Below, one piece after another: positions 10,179 to 21,116 of a stretch of 64,000 nucleotides of DNA. The DNA is from Neocallimastix lanati (nom. inval.) (Eukaryota; Neocallimastigomycota; Neocallimastigomycetes; Neocallimastigales; Neocallimastigaceae), in assembly GCA_016946835.1 (NCBI GenBank), contig JACVTC010000178.1, positions 68,501 through 132,500 of the forward strand, written 5' to 3'. Position numbers and translations under genes: made by a program. The stretch's first letter is position 1. The number at the start of each line of letters is the position of its first letter. The notes below the pieces were generated by a model. The model searched no databases. It was not told where the DNA came from and worked only from the letters and a program-made list of their open reading frames with translations.

Positions 10179-11249
10179 TTATAAATACATTAATTCTGTT
10201 AATTTTAGCCACGTAATTAAAATAAATTCTCTACCTTTAATTTTTGAATCAATACTATTGTCTAATTTTTTACTATTTGAAATGAGAGGGTACCAATTCA
10301 AGCATTTTATATTATCTAAACTAAACTTGGATATAAAATTATTTTCTTCTTTAGATAAATAAGTAACATACCAAACATAATTTGTTCTATAAAATAATAA
10401 ATTTTCAGAAAAAATACAATAAAACAGTGATTTTTGTACTATTTCTAATTCATTAAGTTTTATTTTTTTTTCATATTTGTTTTTGATTGATTGATTGATT
10501 TCTTCCTTTAACTCATTTATATCATCAGAAGATAATTTTAATTTTAATCCATATTCATTTAATATGTCCATTTCATGTTCAGATAGTAATTTTGCTGATT
10601 CTCTTGCTTTTCCTATTCCATAAACATCTTTATTATTATATAATGTTCGTATAGCAAATTCAATCTCACTATATTTAACAGCTATATTCACATTTTTATT
10701 TATTATACCTGATTTGTGAACACCTACTACTTCATATTCTCCATTCAAAAGAGGTGATCCAGATGATCCAACGTCCGTTGATACATCATGATAATAATTA
10801 AAGCCATGGATTTCTTTTATTTTTCCAGAGGATATACAAAATTCATTTTTTGGAAATTGGAAAATATGAATTAATTCATCAATTTCATTATCTTTATTAC
10901 TGGGCTTAAGAAAGTATGGATTAATTTCTTCAATAATTTCATCATTTAATTCAATAAACGTAACATCAATGAATTCTGATGTAAATATAAAATTTTTATC
11001 ATTAATTTGAATTTTTATTGATTCATTGTCATTAGATTTATATTTTTTTATTTCAAAGGATTCTCCTAATTTAAGACAGTTTTCATTTAATATGTGATTA
11101 TTGGTTATTAAACCTCTCATTGGATTCTCACTTGATGGAATTGAAATTTCAATAAAAAATACTGTACCACTGAATTTACCAATTTTAATTGAATATATTG
11201 AATTTTCCATATCTTCAATTCTCATCATATTATTGCCTGAACAATACAT
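10179..11249 (-). CDS. Trypsin-like serine protease with uncharacterised C-terminal region, unit 1
   Basis: 356 residues. The start at 11249 is the Met of NEM, kept in units 2 and 3. Residues 20-200 look like a trypsin/HtrA-type (S1) peptidase core: a beta-strand opening SGTVFFIE, catalytic His52 in TNNHI, Asp95 in IDVTFIEL, and Ser163 in GSSGSP. There is no signal peptide or membrane segment, so it is probably intracellular. Residues 225-356 form a second, Lys/Leu/Tyr-rich region that I do not recognise (a helical part KLSSDDINELKEEI, then FYRTNYVWYVTYLSKEE). It lies 448 bp downstream of the ankyrin gene on the same strand, an arrangement repeated in all three units. Cleavage target unknown. 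The protease call is firm; its role is not known. Confidence 0.85.
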   Translation of the reverse strand: MYCSGNNMMRIEDMENSIYSIKIGKFSGTVFFIEISIPSSENPMRGLITNNHILNENCLKLGESFEIKKYKSNDNESIKIQINDKNFIFTSEFIDVTFIELNDEIIEEINPYFLKPSNKDNEIDELIHIFQFPKNEFCISSGKIKEIHGFNYYHDVSTDVGSSGSPLLNGEYEVVGVHKSGIINKNVNIAVKYSEIEFAIRTLYNNKDVYGIGKARESAKLLSEHEMDILNEYGLKLKLSSDDINELKEEINQSIKNKYEKKIKLNELEIVQKSLFYCIFSENLLFYRTNYVWYVTYLSKEENNFISKFSLDNIKCLNWYPLISNSKKLDNSIDSKIKGREFILITWLKLTELMYL

Positions 11250-11697
11250 TTCATTTGCTATACATAGAGAACTTTTATTATAAATAATTAAATTATATTT
11301 TTTTTAATAATATATATATACATATATATATTTATAATTAATAATTATGAAATTTAAAAATAAAAAGAAATAAATAGATATAAAATATTTATAATTATAA
11401 AATAGAATAATATATAAATTAATGATTTATTTTTAGTTAGTGTTAATTTAAAATAATATATATTTTCAAATAAAACTTTATTAAATTTATTTATAAATAA
11501 AAAACTAAACATATTATTATTGATACTAAATATGAATTAATAATATAAAACGAACCTATCTGAATCGATATCTTCTATTTCTAATTCAACTCTATCTTTA
11601 ATACCTTTTTTTTATATAAATATATAAAAATTATACATTAATATATTTAATAATTTTTAATTATTAAATTATTCAATTAAATAATGATAAATCAAAA
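11250..11697. other. AT-rich gap between ankyrin and protease genes, unit 1
   Basis: No reading frame. It is similar to the corresponding gaps of units 2 and 3, including a short shared less AT-rich stretch near 11548-11605. It may contain the ankyrin 3' end and the protease promoter; no definite motif can be named. Confidence 0.4.
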
Positions 11698-14600
11698 TTA
11701 ATTTTTACCATTTAAGCAATTAATCATTTCTTTATTGTTATATTCCTTAGCTATATCCAATGGTGTATCTGAGTAACGATTCATTACATTTGAGAAATTT
11801 TTTTTATTTTTTTTAATCACATCCGCTAAAGATCTTACAATTTCAATATTATTTAAGTAGCAGGCAATATGTAAAGGTAAATTATTTTTATTATCGTTTA
11901 TTTTAAGATCAACATCATTACGCTCAATGATCCAGTCTACTATATCTTTTTCTTTAAAATAACATGCGATCATTAAAGCATTTATATCATATTTCATTTT
12001 TTCATTTATGTCTATTTTTTTATACTTTAATAAACATTTTAGTAGTTCTTTATTCCGTTTTTTACATGCATTTATTAATGGCGTATCACCAAATTTATTT
12101 TTTTTATTTAAATTCAATTCAATTTTATCTTCATTTGCAAATTCTATTAATAAATTAACCATTTCAATATTATTATTTTTAATAGCATTTCGAAGTAAAT
12201 AATCACCATATTTTTCTTCATTCAATTTCGAAATAAAATTATTTTCATTGGCATGCTCTATTAGTAATTTAATCATTTCCATTTCAATATCATTGAATTT
12301 AATAACATATTCTATTAAAATTTTAATCATTTCGAAATTATTATTATTAATTGCCAATAAAAGTGGATAATTCCCCAATTTATCTTGTTCATTTATTTTT
12401 AAAACAATATTATTTTTATTGGTATAATCAATCAATAAATTAACTATTTCAATATTATTTTTATAGGTAGCCTGGAGAAGTGGATAATTTCCATTATTAT
12501 TCTGTTCATTTATTTTTAAAACAATACTATTTTTATTGGCATAATCAATTAATAATTTAACTATTTCAATGTTATTCCATAAAACCGCTTTAAGGAATAA
12601 ATAATTTCCATTTTCATATTTTTGATTTAACTTTAGAGTAATATTTTTTTCATTGATATATTCAATTAATAATTTAACAATCTCAATTTTATTTGTACAA
12701 ATGGCCCATTTAAGTGGACTTCTTTCCCATTTATCCTTTTCATCTATTTCCAAAGTAATATTATTGTTATTGGCGTAATCAATTAATAATTTAACTATTT
12801 CAATATTGTTATTATAAATGGCAAACAAAAGTGGATAATCTTCATTTTCATTCTTTTCATTTATTTTCATTTTAATATTATTTTGATTAGCATATTCCAT
12901 TAATAAATTAATAATTTCAATATTATTAATAAATGTTGCATACAAAAGTGGATACCATCCATTTATGGCATTATCATTGATATTCAAAATAATATTGTTT
13001 TTACTACTATTGGCGTAATCCATTAATAATTTAATTATTTCAAAATTAATCATGGTAGTAGCTTCTATAATTGGATATATCCCATTATTATCTTTTTCAT
13101 TTATTTTCAAATTAATATTATTATTAATAGAATAATCTATTAATAACTTCATAATTTCAACATTTTCTTTAAAAGTGGCACAGAGAAGTGGATAATTTCC
13201 ATCATTATTCTGTTCATTTATTTTTAAAACAATACTATTTTTATTGGCATAATCAATTAATAATTTAATTATTTCAATATTATTATTATCAGTAGCCAAG
13301 AGAAGTGGATAATTTCCATCATTATTCTGTTCATTTATTTTTAAAACATTACTATTTTTATTGCCATAATCAATTAATAATTTAACTATTTCAGTATTAT
13401 TATTACATATGGCCTTGAGTAGTGGATAATTTCCATTATTATTCTGTTCATTTATTTTTAAAACAATACAATTTTTATTGGCATAATCAATTAATAATTT
13501 AACTATTTCAATATTATTATTATCAATGGCAAACATAAGGGAATAATTTCCATTTTCTATTTTTTCATTTATCTCTAAAGTAATTTTATTTTTAATGGCA
13601 TAATCAATTAACAATTTAACTATATTATTATTATTTTTTTCAATACCATAAATAAGTAGATTTCTTCCCCACTTATCCTTATCATTCATTTTTAAAATAA
13701 TATTTTTACTATTGGCATATTCAATTATCAGTTTAACCATTTCAATGTTATTTTCTTCTGTGGCGTAAAGAATTGGATAATTTCCATTGTAATTCTTTTT
13801 ATTTATTTTTAAAGTAATATTATTTTTATTGGCATAATCAATTAATAATTTAACTATTTCAATATTATTTTTATAGGTGGCCTGGAGAAGTGGATAATTT
13901 CCATTATTATTCTGTTCATTTATTTTTAAAACAATACTATTTTTATTGGCATAATCAATTAATAATTTAACTATTTCAATATTATCCTTATAGGTGGCCC
14001 AGAGAAGCAAATAATTCACAATATTACTCTGTTCATTTATTTTTAAAATAATATTATTTTTATTGGCATAATCAATTAATAATTTAACTATTTCAATATT
14101 ATTTTTATAGGTGGCCTGGAGAAGTGGATAATTTCCATTATTATTCTGTTCATTTATTTTTAAAACAATACTATTTTTATTGGCATAATCAATTAATAAT
14201 TTAACTATTTCAATATTATCCTTATAGGTGGCCCAGAGAAGCAAATAATTCACAATATTACTCTGTTCATTTATTTTTAAAATAATATTATTTTTATTGG
14301 CATAATCAATTAATAATTTAACTATTTCAGTATTATTATTAAAAGTGGCCCTAAGAAGTGGATAATTTCCTTTATTACTCTGTTCATTTATTTTTAATAT
14401 AATATTATTTTTATTGGCATAAAAAATTAATAATTTAACTATTTCAATATTATTATTATCAATAGACAAGAGAAGTGGATAATTTCCCAATTTACTCTGT
14501 TCATTTATTTTTAATCCAATATTATTTTTATTGGCATAGTCAATTAATAATTTAAATATTTCAATATTATTATTATCAGTGGCCCAGAGAAGTGGATAAT

Positions 14601-14859
14601 TTCCATTTTTATTTTGTTCATTTATTTTTAAAAAAATATTATTTTTATTGGCATAATCAATTAATAATTTAACTATTTCAATATTATCTTTAAGAGTGGC
14701 AGTGAGAAGCGGATAATTTCCATTATTATCATGTTTATTAATTATTTCTAAAATAATATTATTATTGTTGGGATTATTCAAAATTGATTTCAAATTTTCA
14801 ATATTTCCATTTCGAATTTCTTCAAAAAAATTTTCAAGTTTACTATCACTTTGTCCCAT
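11698..14859 (-). CDS. Long ankyrin-repeat protein, unit 1
   Basis: About 1053 residues from the conserved start MGQSDSKLENFF at 14859. An upstream in-frame ATG at 14919 would add 20 residues but is not kept in unit 2 or 3. After a 50-residue N-terminal cap come about 25 ankyrin-type repeats. Most have a 39-residue period (INEQ, then GNYPLL, then IEIVKLLIDYANKNN), longer than the usual 33 because of an extended loop. The last 200 residues are more canonical and strongly conserved (FGDTPLINACKKRN, INALMIACYFKEKDIVDWI, DTPLDIAKEYNN). Two consecutive, nearly identical 234-bp blocks at about 13805-14272 show recent duplication of a repeat pair. Ankyrin repeats bind proteins; no catalytic domain is visible. 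It sits directly upstream of the protease gene. Confidence 0.9.
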   Translation of the reverse strand: MGQSDSKLENFFEEIRNGNIENLKSILNNPNNNNIILEIINKHDNNGNYPLLTATLKDNIEIVKLLIDYANKNNIFLKINEQNKNGNYPLLWATDNNNIEIFKLLIDYANKNNIGLKINEQSKLGNYPLLLSIDNNNIEIVKLLIFYANKNNIILKINEQSNKGNYPLLRATFNNNTEIVKLLIDYANKNNIILKINEQSNIVNYLLLWATYKDNIEIVKLLIDYANKNSIVLKINEQNNNGNYPLLQATYKNNIEIVKLLIDYANKNNIILKINEQSNIVNYLLLWATYKDNIEIVKLLIDYANKNSIVLKINEQNNNGNYPLLQATYKNNIEIVKLLIDYANKNNITLKINKKNYNGNYPILYATEENNIEMVKLIIEYANSKNIILKMNDKDKWGRNLLIYGIEKNNNNIVKLLIDYAIKNKITLEINEKIENGNYSLMFAIDNNNIEIVKLLIDYANKNCIVLKINEQNNNGNYPLLKAICNNNTEIVKLLIDYGNKNSNVLKINEQNNDGNYPLLLATDNNNIEIIKLLIDYANKNSIVLKINEQNNDGNYPLLCATFKENVEIMKLLIDYSINNNINLKINEKDNNGIYPIIEATTMINFEIIKLLMDYANSSKNNIILNINDNAINGWYPLLYATFINNIEIINLLMEYANQNNIKMKINEKNENEDYPLLFAIYNNNIEIVKLLIDYANNNNITLEIDEKDKWERSPLKWAICTNKIEIVKLLIEYINEKNITLKLNQKYENGNYLFLKAVLWNNIEIVKLLIDYANKNSIVLKINEQNNNGNYPLLQATYKNNIEIVNLLIDYTNKNNIVLKINEQDKLGNYPLLLAINNNNFEMIKILIEYVIKFNDIEMEMIKLLIEHANENNFISKLNEEKYGDYLLRNAIKNNNIEMVNLLIEFANEDKIELNLNKKNKFGDTPLINACKKRNKELLKCLLKYKKIDINEKMKYDINALMIACYFKEKDIVDWIIERNDVDLKINDNKNNLPLHIACYLNNIEIVRSLADVIKKNKKNFSNVMNRYSDTPLDIAKEYNNKEMINCLNGKN

Positions 14860-15980
14860 AAAAGGCACAATTAAATTATAATATATATTTTTTTTAATTA
14901 TATTTTTTAATTTATACATTCAATTGATATTATCTTAAATTCGTATCAATAAAGTCTATAATTGAGAATATTTAAATGAGAATTTAAAAAAATAATTATA
15001 TTGCATTTATATACGAAATGTTAATAAAGTTTTATTTATATAGTTGACAAAATAAGAAAAATAATTATAATAATAATGAATAATATTAATAATAATAATT
15101 ACAATAATAATATTAATAAAAAAAAAATATATTTGATAATTAAATTACTTTACAATAGAAATAAAATATTTTATTAAACAGTGTTAAAAATAAAAATGAA
15201 AAAGTTATATCTTCTATGTATTAACGTATGTAAAATTATATGGTTAAAATAACATTTTAATATTATTATAAGAATGCATAAAAATAATTTATTTAATCCA
15301 TCGAAAGATTTAAATATTTTAAAAAATAATTAATTAATCACCAACCTTAAAGTTATTTTTATAAAACCTAAAAAATTAAAAAAATAAATATAACATGTGA
15401 TATACTTCTTTGATCAATATATACTTTAATTATTTTATTATAAATCTTCATATATTTATGTAATATAAACATATTTTATAATAATTTTTTTATAATATAT
15501 AATTTATTTAATTATTAATTTATTATTTATTTATTTATTTATTATATATTTATTTATTTAATTTACAATAATAATAAGTGAATATTAATTATATTTTATT
15601 GAAGTTCAATGAAGTCATATAATATTTTTATTAATATTTCAATATTTCAATATATAAGAAATATACAATATTTTCATTTATTGTAATAAAAAAATTATTA
15701 GTAAATAAAATTTTTTTAAGTAACAAATATATTTAAATATTATAATTTAATATTTTAATATATTTTTAAGTATTAAATCTAAATAATAAAAAAAGAAAAT
15801 TTTTTTAAATAAAAAAATTTTATTTTTATTTTTTTTATAAATGAATATAAAAAATAATTAAAAAATAAAAAATTAAAAAATTTTCTACTTCTAATAATTT
15901 TTTTTTTTTTTTTGAGTTAATCATTATCTCTATTATTAATATAATAATAAAAATAATATTTTGAAGTGGATTTCTTATCC
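14860..15980. other. Upstream region of the unit 1 ankyrin gene
   Basis: No gene. The part at 14860-15060 is nearly the same as 52260-52500 in unit 2 and related to 62031-62190 in unit 3, as expected for a shared promoter and leader. 15530-15745 is the segment also found at 2677-2896. The rest is AT-rich with short A/T runs. Confidence 0.5.
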
Positions 15981-16680
15981 ATATATCCAATTCATTTATT
16001 TCTTATGCAATATGATATTTATTGATATAATCATTTAATAATTTAATTATTTCAATATTATTATTATAAGTTGATTCGAGAAGTGAATAATTTCCCCATT
16101 TATTCTGTTCATTTATTTTTAAAATAATTTTATATTTAATGGCATAATTAATTAATAATTTAACTATTTCAATATTATTCTTTTCAATACCATAAAGAAG
16201 TGGATTTCTTCCCCACTTATCCTTATCATTCATTACCAAAACAACATTATTTCTCTTGGCATATTCACTTATCAGTTTAACCATTTCAATATCAATTTCT
16301 CCCACAGCATAAAGAAGTAGATAATTATCATTGTAATTCTTTTCAATTTATTTCTAAAATAATATTATATTTATTAGCATATTCAAATTTTAATTTAACC
16401 AATTCAAAACTATTTTTTTCTATGGCCCAAAGAAGTGAATAGTAATATGCTATTTCTTTTTGTTCATTTATTTTCTATATAAAATTATTTTTATTTGAAT
16501 AATCAACTAATATTTTAACTATTTCATTATTGTTTCTTTCAACCGCCAAGAGAAGTGAATAATAATTTTAGTATTTCATCCTGTTTATTTATTTCCAAAA
16601 CAATATAATTTTTATTGGAATAACCAATTAATAATTTGACTATTTCACTGTTTCAATAATATTATATTCAATTTCGCAGA
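15981..16680 (-). pseudogene. Decayed ankyrin-repeat gene upstream of the unit 1 gene
   Basis: The minus strand carries ankyrin repeats of the same 39-residue type (an open piece at 16305-16003 with KDKWGRNPLLYGIEKNNIEIVKLLINYA). Further repeats in broken frames run up to about 16680. There is no start, and stops are frequent. An equivalent pseudogene is at 53341-54060 in unit 2. Sequence details such as KDKWGRN tie it to repeats still present in the intact genes. Confidence 0.8.
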
Positions 16681-16953
16681 AAAAATTAATTATTATATTA
16701 TTGACTTTTTTTTATTTATTATTTTATTAATTTATTTATTAATTTATTTATTTTAATATATATACTTTCAATTTTATTTGTGTAAATTTTATATTTTTAA
16801 AAATAAAAATTTAGTATCTATCTCTCTAAATATATTTATTAAAAAAAAAAAAAGAATGAATCCTGAGTGATTTTTATTTATTATTTATTATTTAAAATAA
16901 TTTTAAAATAATTATATTTATAAAAGTAATTTTATACATACATCAGATAAAAT

Positions 16954-16985
<32 letters not shown>

Positions 16986-17040
16986 TATTTATTTCTTTAT
17001 TCTATAAAATATTGAAAAGTTATTTCAATAAAAAAAAAAT
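16681..17040. other. Tail of unit 1 and left border region of the old MULE
   Basis: AT-rich. The first part (16690-16800) matches the unit 2 tail at 54090-54215. Homopolymers lie at about 16843-16856 and 16951-16973. The border with the old MULE is not sharp. Confidence 0.4.
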
Positions 17041-17214
17041 AGTAAATTAATGAATGTGGTTCATTTCGTCAATTTTTAAAATACAAATTTTCAATACGCC
17101 ATTTATTTTTAATGGCTTGTAAAATTTTTTGTTAACGCCATAAAAAATTATAATACAATTAATTTTAAAATAAATAAATGTATAAATTAATAAATAAATA
17201 GATAAATAAATAAA

Positions 17215-17575
17215 GAATATAATAATAAAAATACATAAAATAAAATAAAATAAAATAAAATATAATAAAATAAAATAAAATAAATAGTAGAATATTAAAT
17301 ATAAAGTACAGATTGAATAAAATAAAATAAAATAAAATAAAATAAAATAAATAGTAGAATATGAATATAAAGTATAGATTGAATAAAATAAAATAAATAG
17401 TAGAATATGAATATAAAGTATAGATTGAATAAAATAAAATAAATAGTAGAATATAAGTATAAAGTACAGATTGAATAAAATAAAATAAAATAAAATAAAT
17501 AGTAGAATATTAAAAGTAGAATATTAAAAATAAAGTACAGATTGAATAAAATAAAATAAAATAAAATAAAATAAA
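17215..17575. repeat. Minisatellite of about 47-bp units within the old MULE
   Basis: Repeats built on TAGTAGAATATGAATATAAA, then GTAYAGATTGAAT, then a variable number of AAAAT pentamers. A close relative (TAGTTGAAATATAAATAT and GTACAGATTGAAT) forms the much longer array at 42400-44160 in the young MULE. Confidence 0.85.
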
Positions 17576-17908
17576 TATCTATTATTAATTTTTATTAAAG
17601 AATATTAAAGATTAATGTTTTCGAAATGAAAATTTTTTACATTTTTATTATATTCAATTAATGATGTAGTTTAATATTATTGGTAGTTAATAATCTTATT
17701 AAATACTTGTACTTTTATAATATTACATTTAATATTTATTTTATTTTATATACTTGTACTTATATTATTACATTCTTTATTTATTTATTCATTTATTTTA
17801 CAAATAATTGAAAAACTAATTTTTCAAAATTAATATTAAGAATAATATTAGATAATTAATATAATAATTATAATTATATAATTAAAAAATATTTATAAAA
17901 ATATAGAA

Positions 17909-18831
17909 ATGGAAGAAAATTTAATTATTGATATAAGTGAATCCAACAAAGGAAAAGAACAAATTATTATTAATAAAAAATATAAATTTAATTTTTCATA
18001 TAAAAGAAAAGATAATTCCAAAGTGTATAAATGTACAGAATATAAAAAAATAAATAAATGTTAATCTTTTATTATTTTAAATGATAAGAAAGAAATTTTA
18101 AAGTATAATAGTTCACATAATCATCCTGAAAATGAATACGATGTATCCCTATCTATAATGAAACATAAAATTAAAGATGGAATTGAAAAAAGTTCAATTC
18201 CTTTTGGTATAAAAATAAAACCCCTATATAATAAAATTTCTAAAGAAATGGGACTTATATGTCCAGAATATAATTCAATCAAATCCCAAATATCAAGAAA
18301 TTTAAATAAAAAACTACCATCCAATGTAACAACATTTGCTGAAATTCCAAGTGAATCTGAATATTATAAAACAAAGCGAGGTGAAAATTTTATGATATTC
18401 AAAAATTCTAATTTAATAATTTTTCAATCCCCTTTTCAAGCAAAATTATTTAGGGAATATAATGATGATATATTTGTTGATGATACATTTTTTATTGCCC
18501 CTAAATTTAGTTATCAAGTATTTATTACAAGAACTTATGCTAAAGAATTAGATAGTTTTTACACTACTTCTTTTGCAATATTAAAAAATAAAGAACAAAA
18601 AACATATAAAATGTTATTTGAAAAATTGAAAAAAAATGCTAATACATGTAACAATAATATTAGAATTGAACCAAAAAATTTGCATTGTGATTTTGAAAGG
18701 GCCATATCTAAAGCAGCAAAAACAATATTTCCTAATACAAATATTAAATATTGCATTTGGCATTATAAAAAATCACTAGAAATTAAGAAAAATAAATTAT
18801 GCTATAATGAAGTAAAAAATAATAATAATAT
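17909..18831 (+). pseudogene. MULE transposase with FLYWCH-like finger, 5' half
   Basis: ATG at 17909. It matches the first 60 percent of the intact protein at 40099-41547: an N-terminal FLYWCH-like zinc finger (YKCTEY, then HNHP), FQSPFQAKLF, the first acidic motif as VDDTF (the intact gene has ADGTF), then LHCDFERAI and CIWHYKK. A TAA at 18062-18064 interrupts the finger. The frame leaves homology at 18831/18832, where TGTAACGA begins an insertion. The remainder is at 37950. Confidence 0.88.
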
Positions 18832-20246
18832 TGTAACGAAATCTTCTGATAAATAATAATAATATATATTAAGAAATAGTAAAAGATTTTATAATATTTT
18901 AAATATTAAAATAATTAAATAGTAATAACTTAATAATAATCTTGTTCATAATATTAAATAATTATAATAATTTTTATTATTATAATAATATTATTTAATA
19001 ATAATATTTATATACATTTGATTGGAAAATATAGTTACACCAACTATAATAATATAAATATAAAATTTTTTATATGGAATAATTAGTTCTTTAGAAATTA
19101 ATTTATAAAATAATGATGAAATTTATTAAGAGAATTTATTTAGAAAAATAATGAATTTTAACAATTAAAAATATTTCTCAACGTTGTATAATCAACTATA
19201 AAAATATTAAATAAAAATTATTATTATAACAAATATATAAAGTTATAAACTATATTATTTATATTATAGTATTTAACTATTTTAATTATTTATAAAAAGA
19301 ATTATAATATTTAATATATAGATTAAATATTATATAAATTTTTAATAAAACATTTTTTTTTAAAATAATTAAGTAAATTTAAATATTAAATATCGGTAAA
19401 ACTTGTTAAAATAAAACAAGGTAAAACGATATAAAATAAGTTTAAGAAAATAAAATAAATAATACCTTAAACTTATTACTTCAGTGACAAACGATTCTAT
19501 TATCTTAATTTGAAGTTATTACTTCAAAAGTGATAATAGATGTATCAAGTTTGAATTAATATAAATTTAATATAAATGAATTTATGTTATTATTATTAAT
19601 AATTAAGTTATTATTATTCTAGCTTAACACTGAATTGTTATTAATTTTTCAAAATTATACATTTCTTTTGTGTTTAGAATTAATTTTTATTATTATATTT
19701 ATTAATTTTTATTATTATATTTATTAATTTTTTTATTATTATTTATTAATTTTTATTATTATTTATTATTATAATATTTGGTTATTATTTTTTTTATTAC
19801 ATTTCTAATAACAACGAGAAATTAATTTTATAAAATATTTACAAGTATTTATATTTTTACAATAATTTAAAGTATTTACAATTTTTAATAATAAAATAAT
19901 TAAGAATAATTATATTTATAAAAATAAACAATAAAATAAACAAATAAACAATTAATACAAGAATTATTATAAACAAAGAATTCAAAATAATAAAAAAAAG
20001 AGAAAATTGTTTACAAACTATTTACTTTTAATTAAAAAGAGAAATTAATTAACATTAATATTTCATTATTTTAAAAATTAAAATAGAATTAAAGTATAAT
20101 TTCGAGTTTTAGAATTTAATTAAAATAAATTTTTTTATTATGATTTTAATTTCAAATTTTAATTTATTAATTTGTTGTTGAATAGGTTAGATATTATTCA
20201 AGCTTTCTAATAATTTTATGCTTAAGAATTCCAATCTGTATCATCA
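18832..20246. other. AT-rich inserted sequence of unknown origin with hairpins
   Basis: It starts TGTAACGA, the terminal repeat of LTR family A, but shows no LTR body and no gene. It contains a perfect 12-bp inverted repeat (19435-19446 with 19466-19477) and a nested stem-loop at 19496-19540: a 9-bp outer stem TCTATTATC/GATAATAGA and an 8-bp inner stem TTTGAAGT/ACTTCAAA with a 4-nt loop. The last ten bases (20237-20246, TGTATCATCA) are probably the start of the LTR that continues at 36734. Confidence 0.45.
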
Positions 20247-21077
20247 TGGTACAGAATTGAAGATTATTAAAAAAAAAATAATATATTCTAATAATTAAAA
20301 ATTTAATTTTTCACTAACAAAATAAATATTATTTTAACTATTCTAATATAAATAACCTAAATAAATATTTTAATAAAATTTATCTCTAAATTAAAACTAA
20401 ATTACCAAAACAAACTAAATATTTAAACTAACCAAAATTATTTTTATCTTTAACTATAATAAAACACAAAAACAAAACTAATCAATTTAACTAGAGAACA
20501 ATTTAATTTTATATAATTATTTATTTAATTATTTATTACTAATACTAAATATTTACTATTTCATTCTCGAAAAATTAAAAGAAAAATATAAAAATAAAGT
20601 TGAAAGAAGAGGAAGAACTAAAGTATTGTTTTACTTTGTTCTTTTTATATCATTAAAACATTTATTTGATTGGAGTAAAAATAAAAATAAAAATATAAAA
20701 TATAATAAAAATATAATAACAAAAATATAATAATTTTATAATAATAAAATATAATAAAATATAATTTTAATATAATATTTAATATAAGATAATAATAAAA
20801 ATATAATAAAGTATAATAAAAATTTTATAATAAAAATATAAAATAATAATAAATATAATTTTAATTATTTATAATAAAATATCTAATTGTTTACTATTAC
20901 AATATTAAATAAATACAATTAATACATTATTTTAAATAATTTAATTATTTATACATTATTTAATTTCCTTATTATATATTTTAATACTTTAGTATTTATT
21001 CTTATTTATTTATTAATTAATCTTAATAGTTTATTTAATTTTTTATTTATTTTTTATTTATTATTTGTATCGTAACA
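20247..21077 (-). repeat. 3' LTR of element 2
   Basis: 831 bp. In the element's orientation it starts TGTTACGATAC and ends CTGTACCA. It matches 27342-28173 throughout except for one base in an A-run. Confidence 0.93.
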
Positions 21078-21116
21078 TGATGCCACCCCTAAGATCAGAC
21101 TTCGTCCCTTGAAGTC
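21078..21116 (-). promoter_or_regulatory. Element 2 polypurine tract and conserved hairpin
   Basis: Next to the LTR the minus strand reads AGGGGTGGCATCA, a G-rich polypurine tract. Twenty bases from the LTR lies the inverted repeat GACTTC-GTCCCTT-GAAGTC (21098-21116), which also encodes the last residues of pol (TSRDEV). Element 3 has the identical 19 bases at the same distance. It probably has a cis-acting role, for example in plus-strand priming or packaging. Confidence 0.65.

Larger units (their letters stand above)
7857..16960 (-). repeat. Array unit 1 (copia remnant, protease, ankyrin gene, ankyrin pseudogene)
   Basis: Gene order, orientation, spacing and long stretches of near-identical sequence are shared with units 2 and 3. 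The left edge is the break with element 1. The right tail (about 16690-16800) matches the unit 2 tail at 54090-54215, after which an old MULE takes over. Both main genes of this unit are intact. Confidence 0.8.

Noticed and set aside
10150-10362. Small plus-strand frame repeated at 47505 and 57195
   Set aside because: Antisense shadow of the conserved C-terminal region of the protease genes.
11698-14859. CRISPR-like array because of regular repeats
   Set aside because: The 117-bp periodicity is coding ankyrin repeats, without spacer structure, in eukaryotic DNA.
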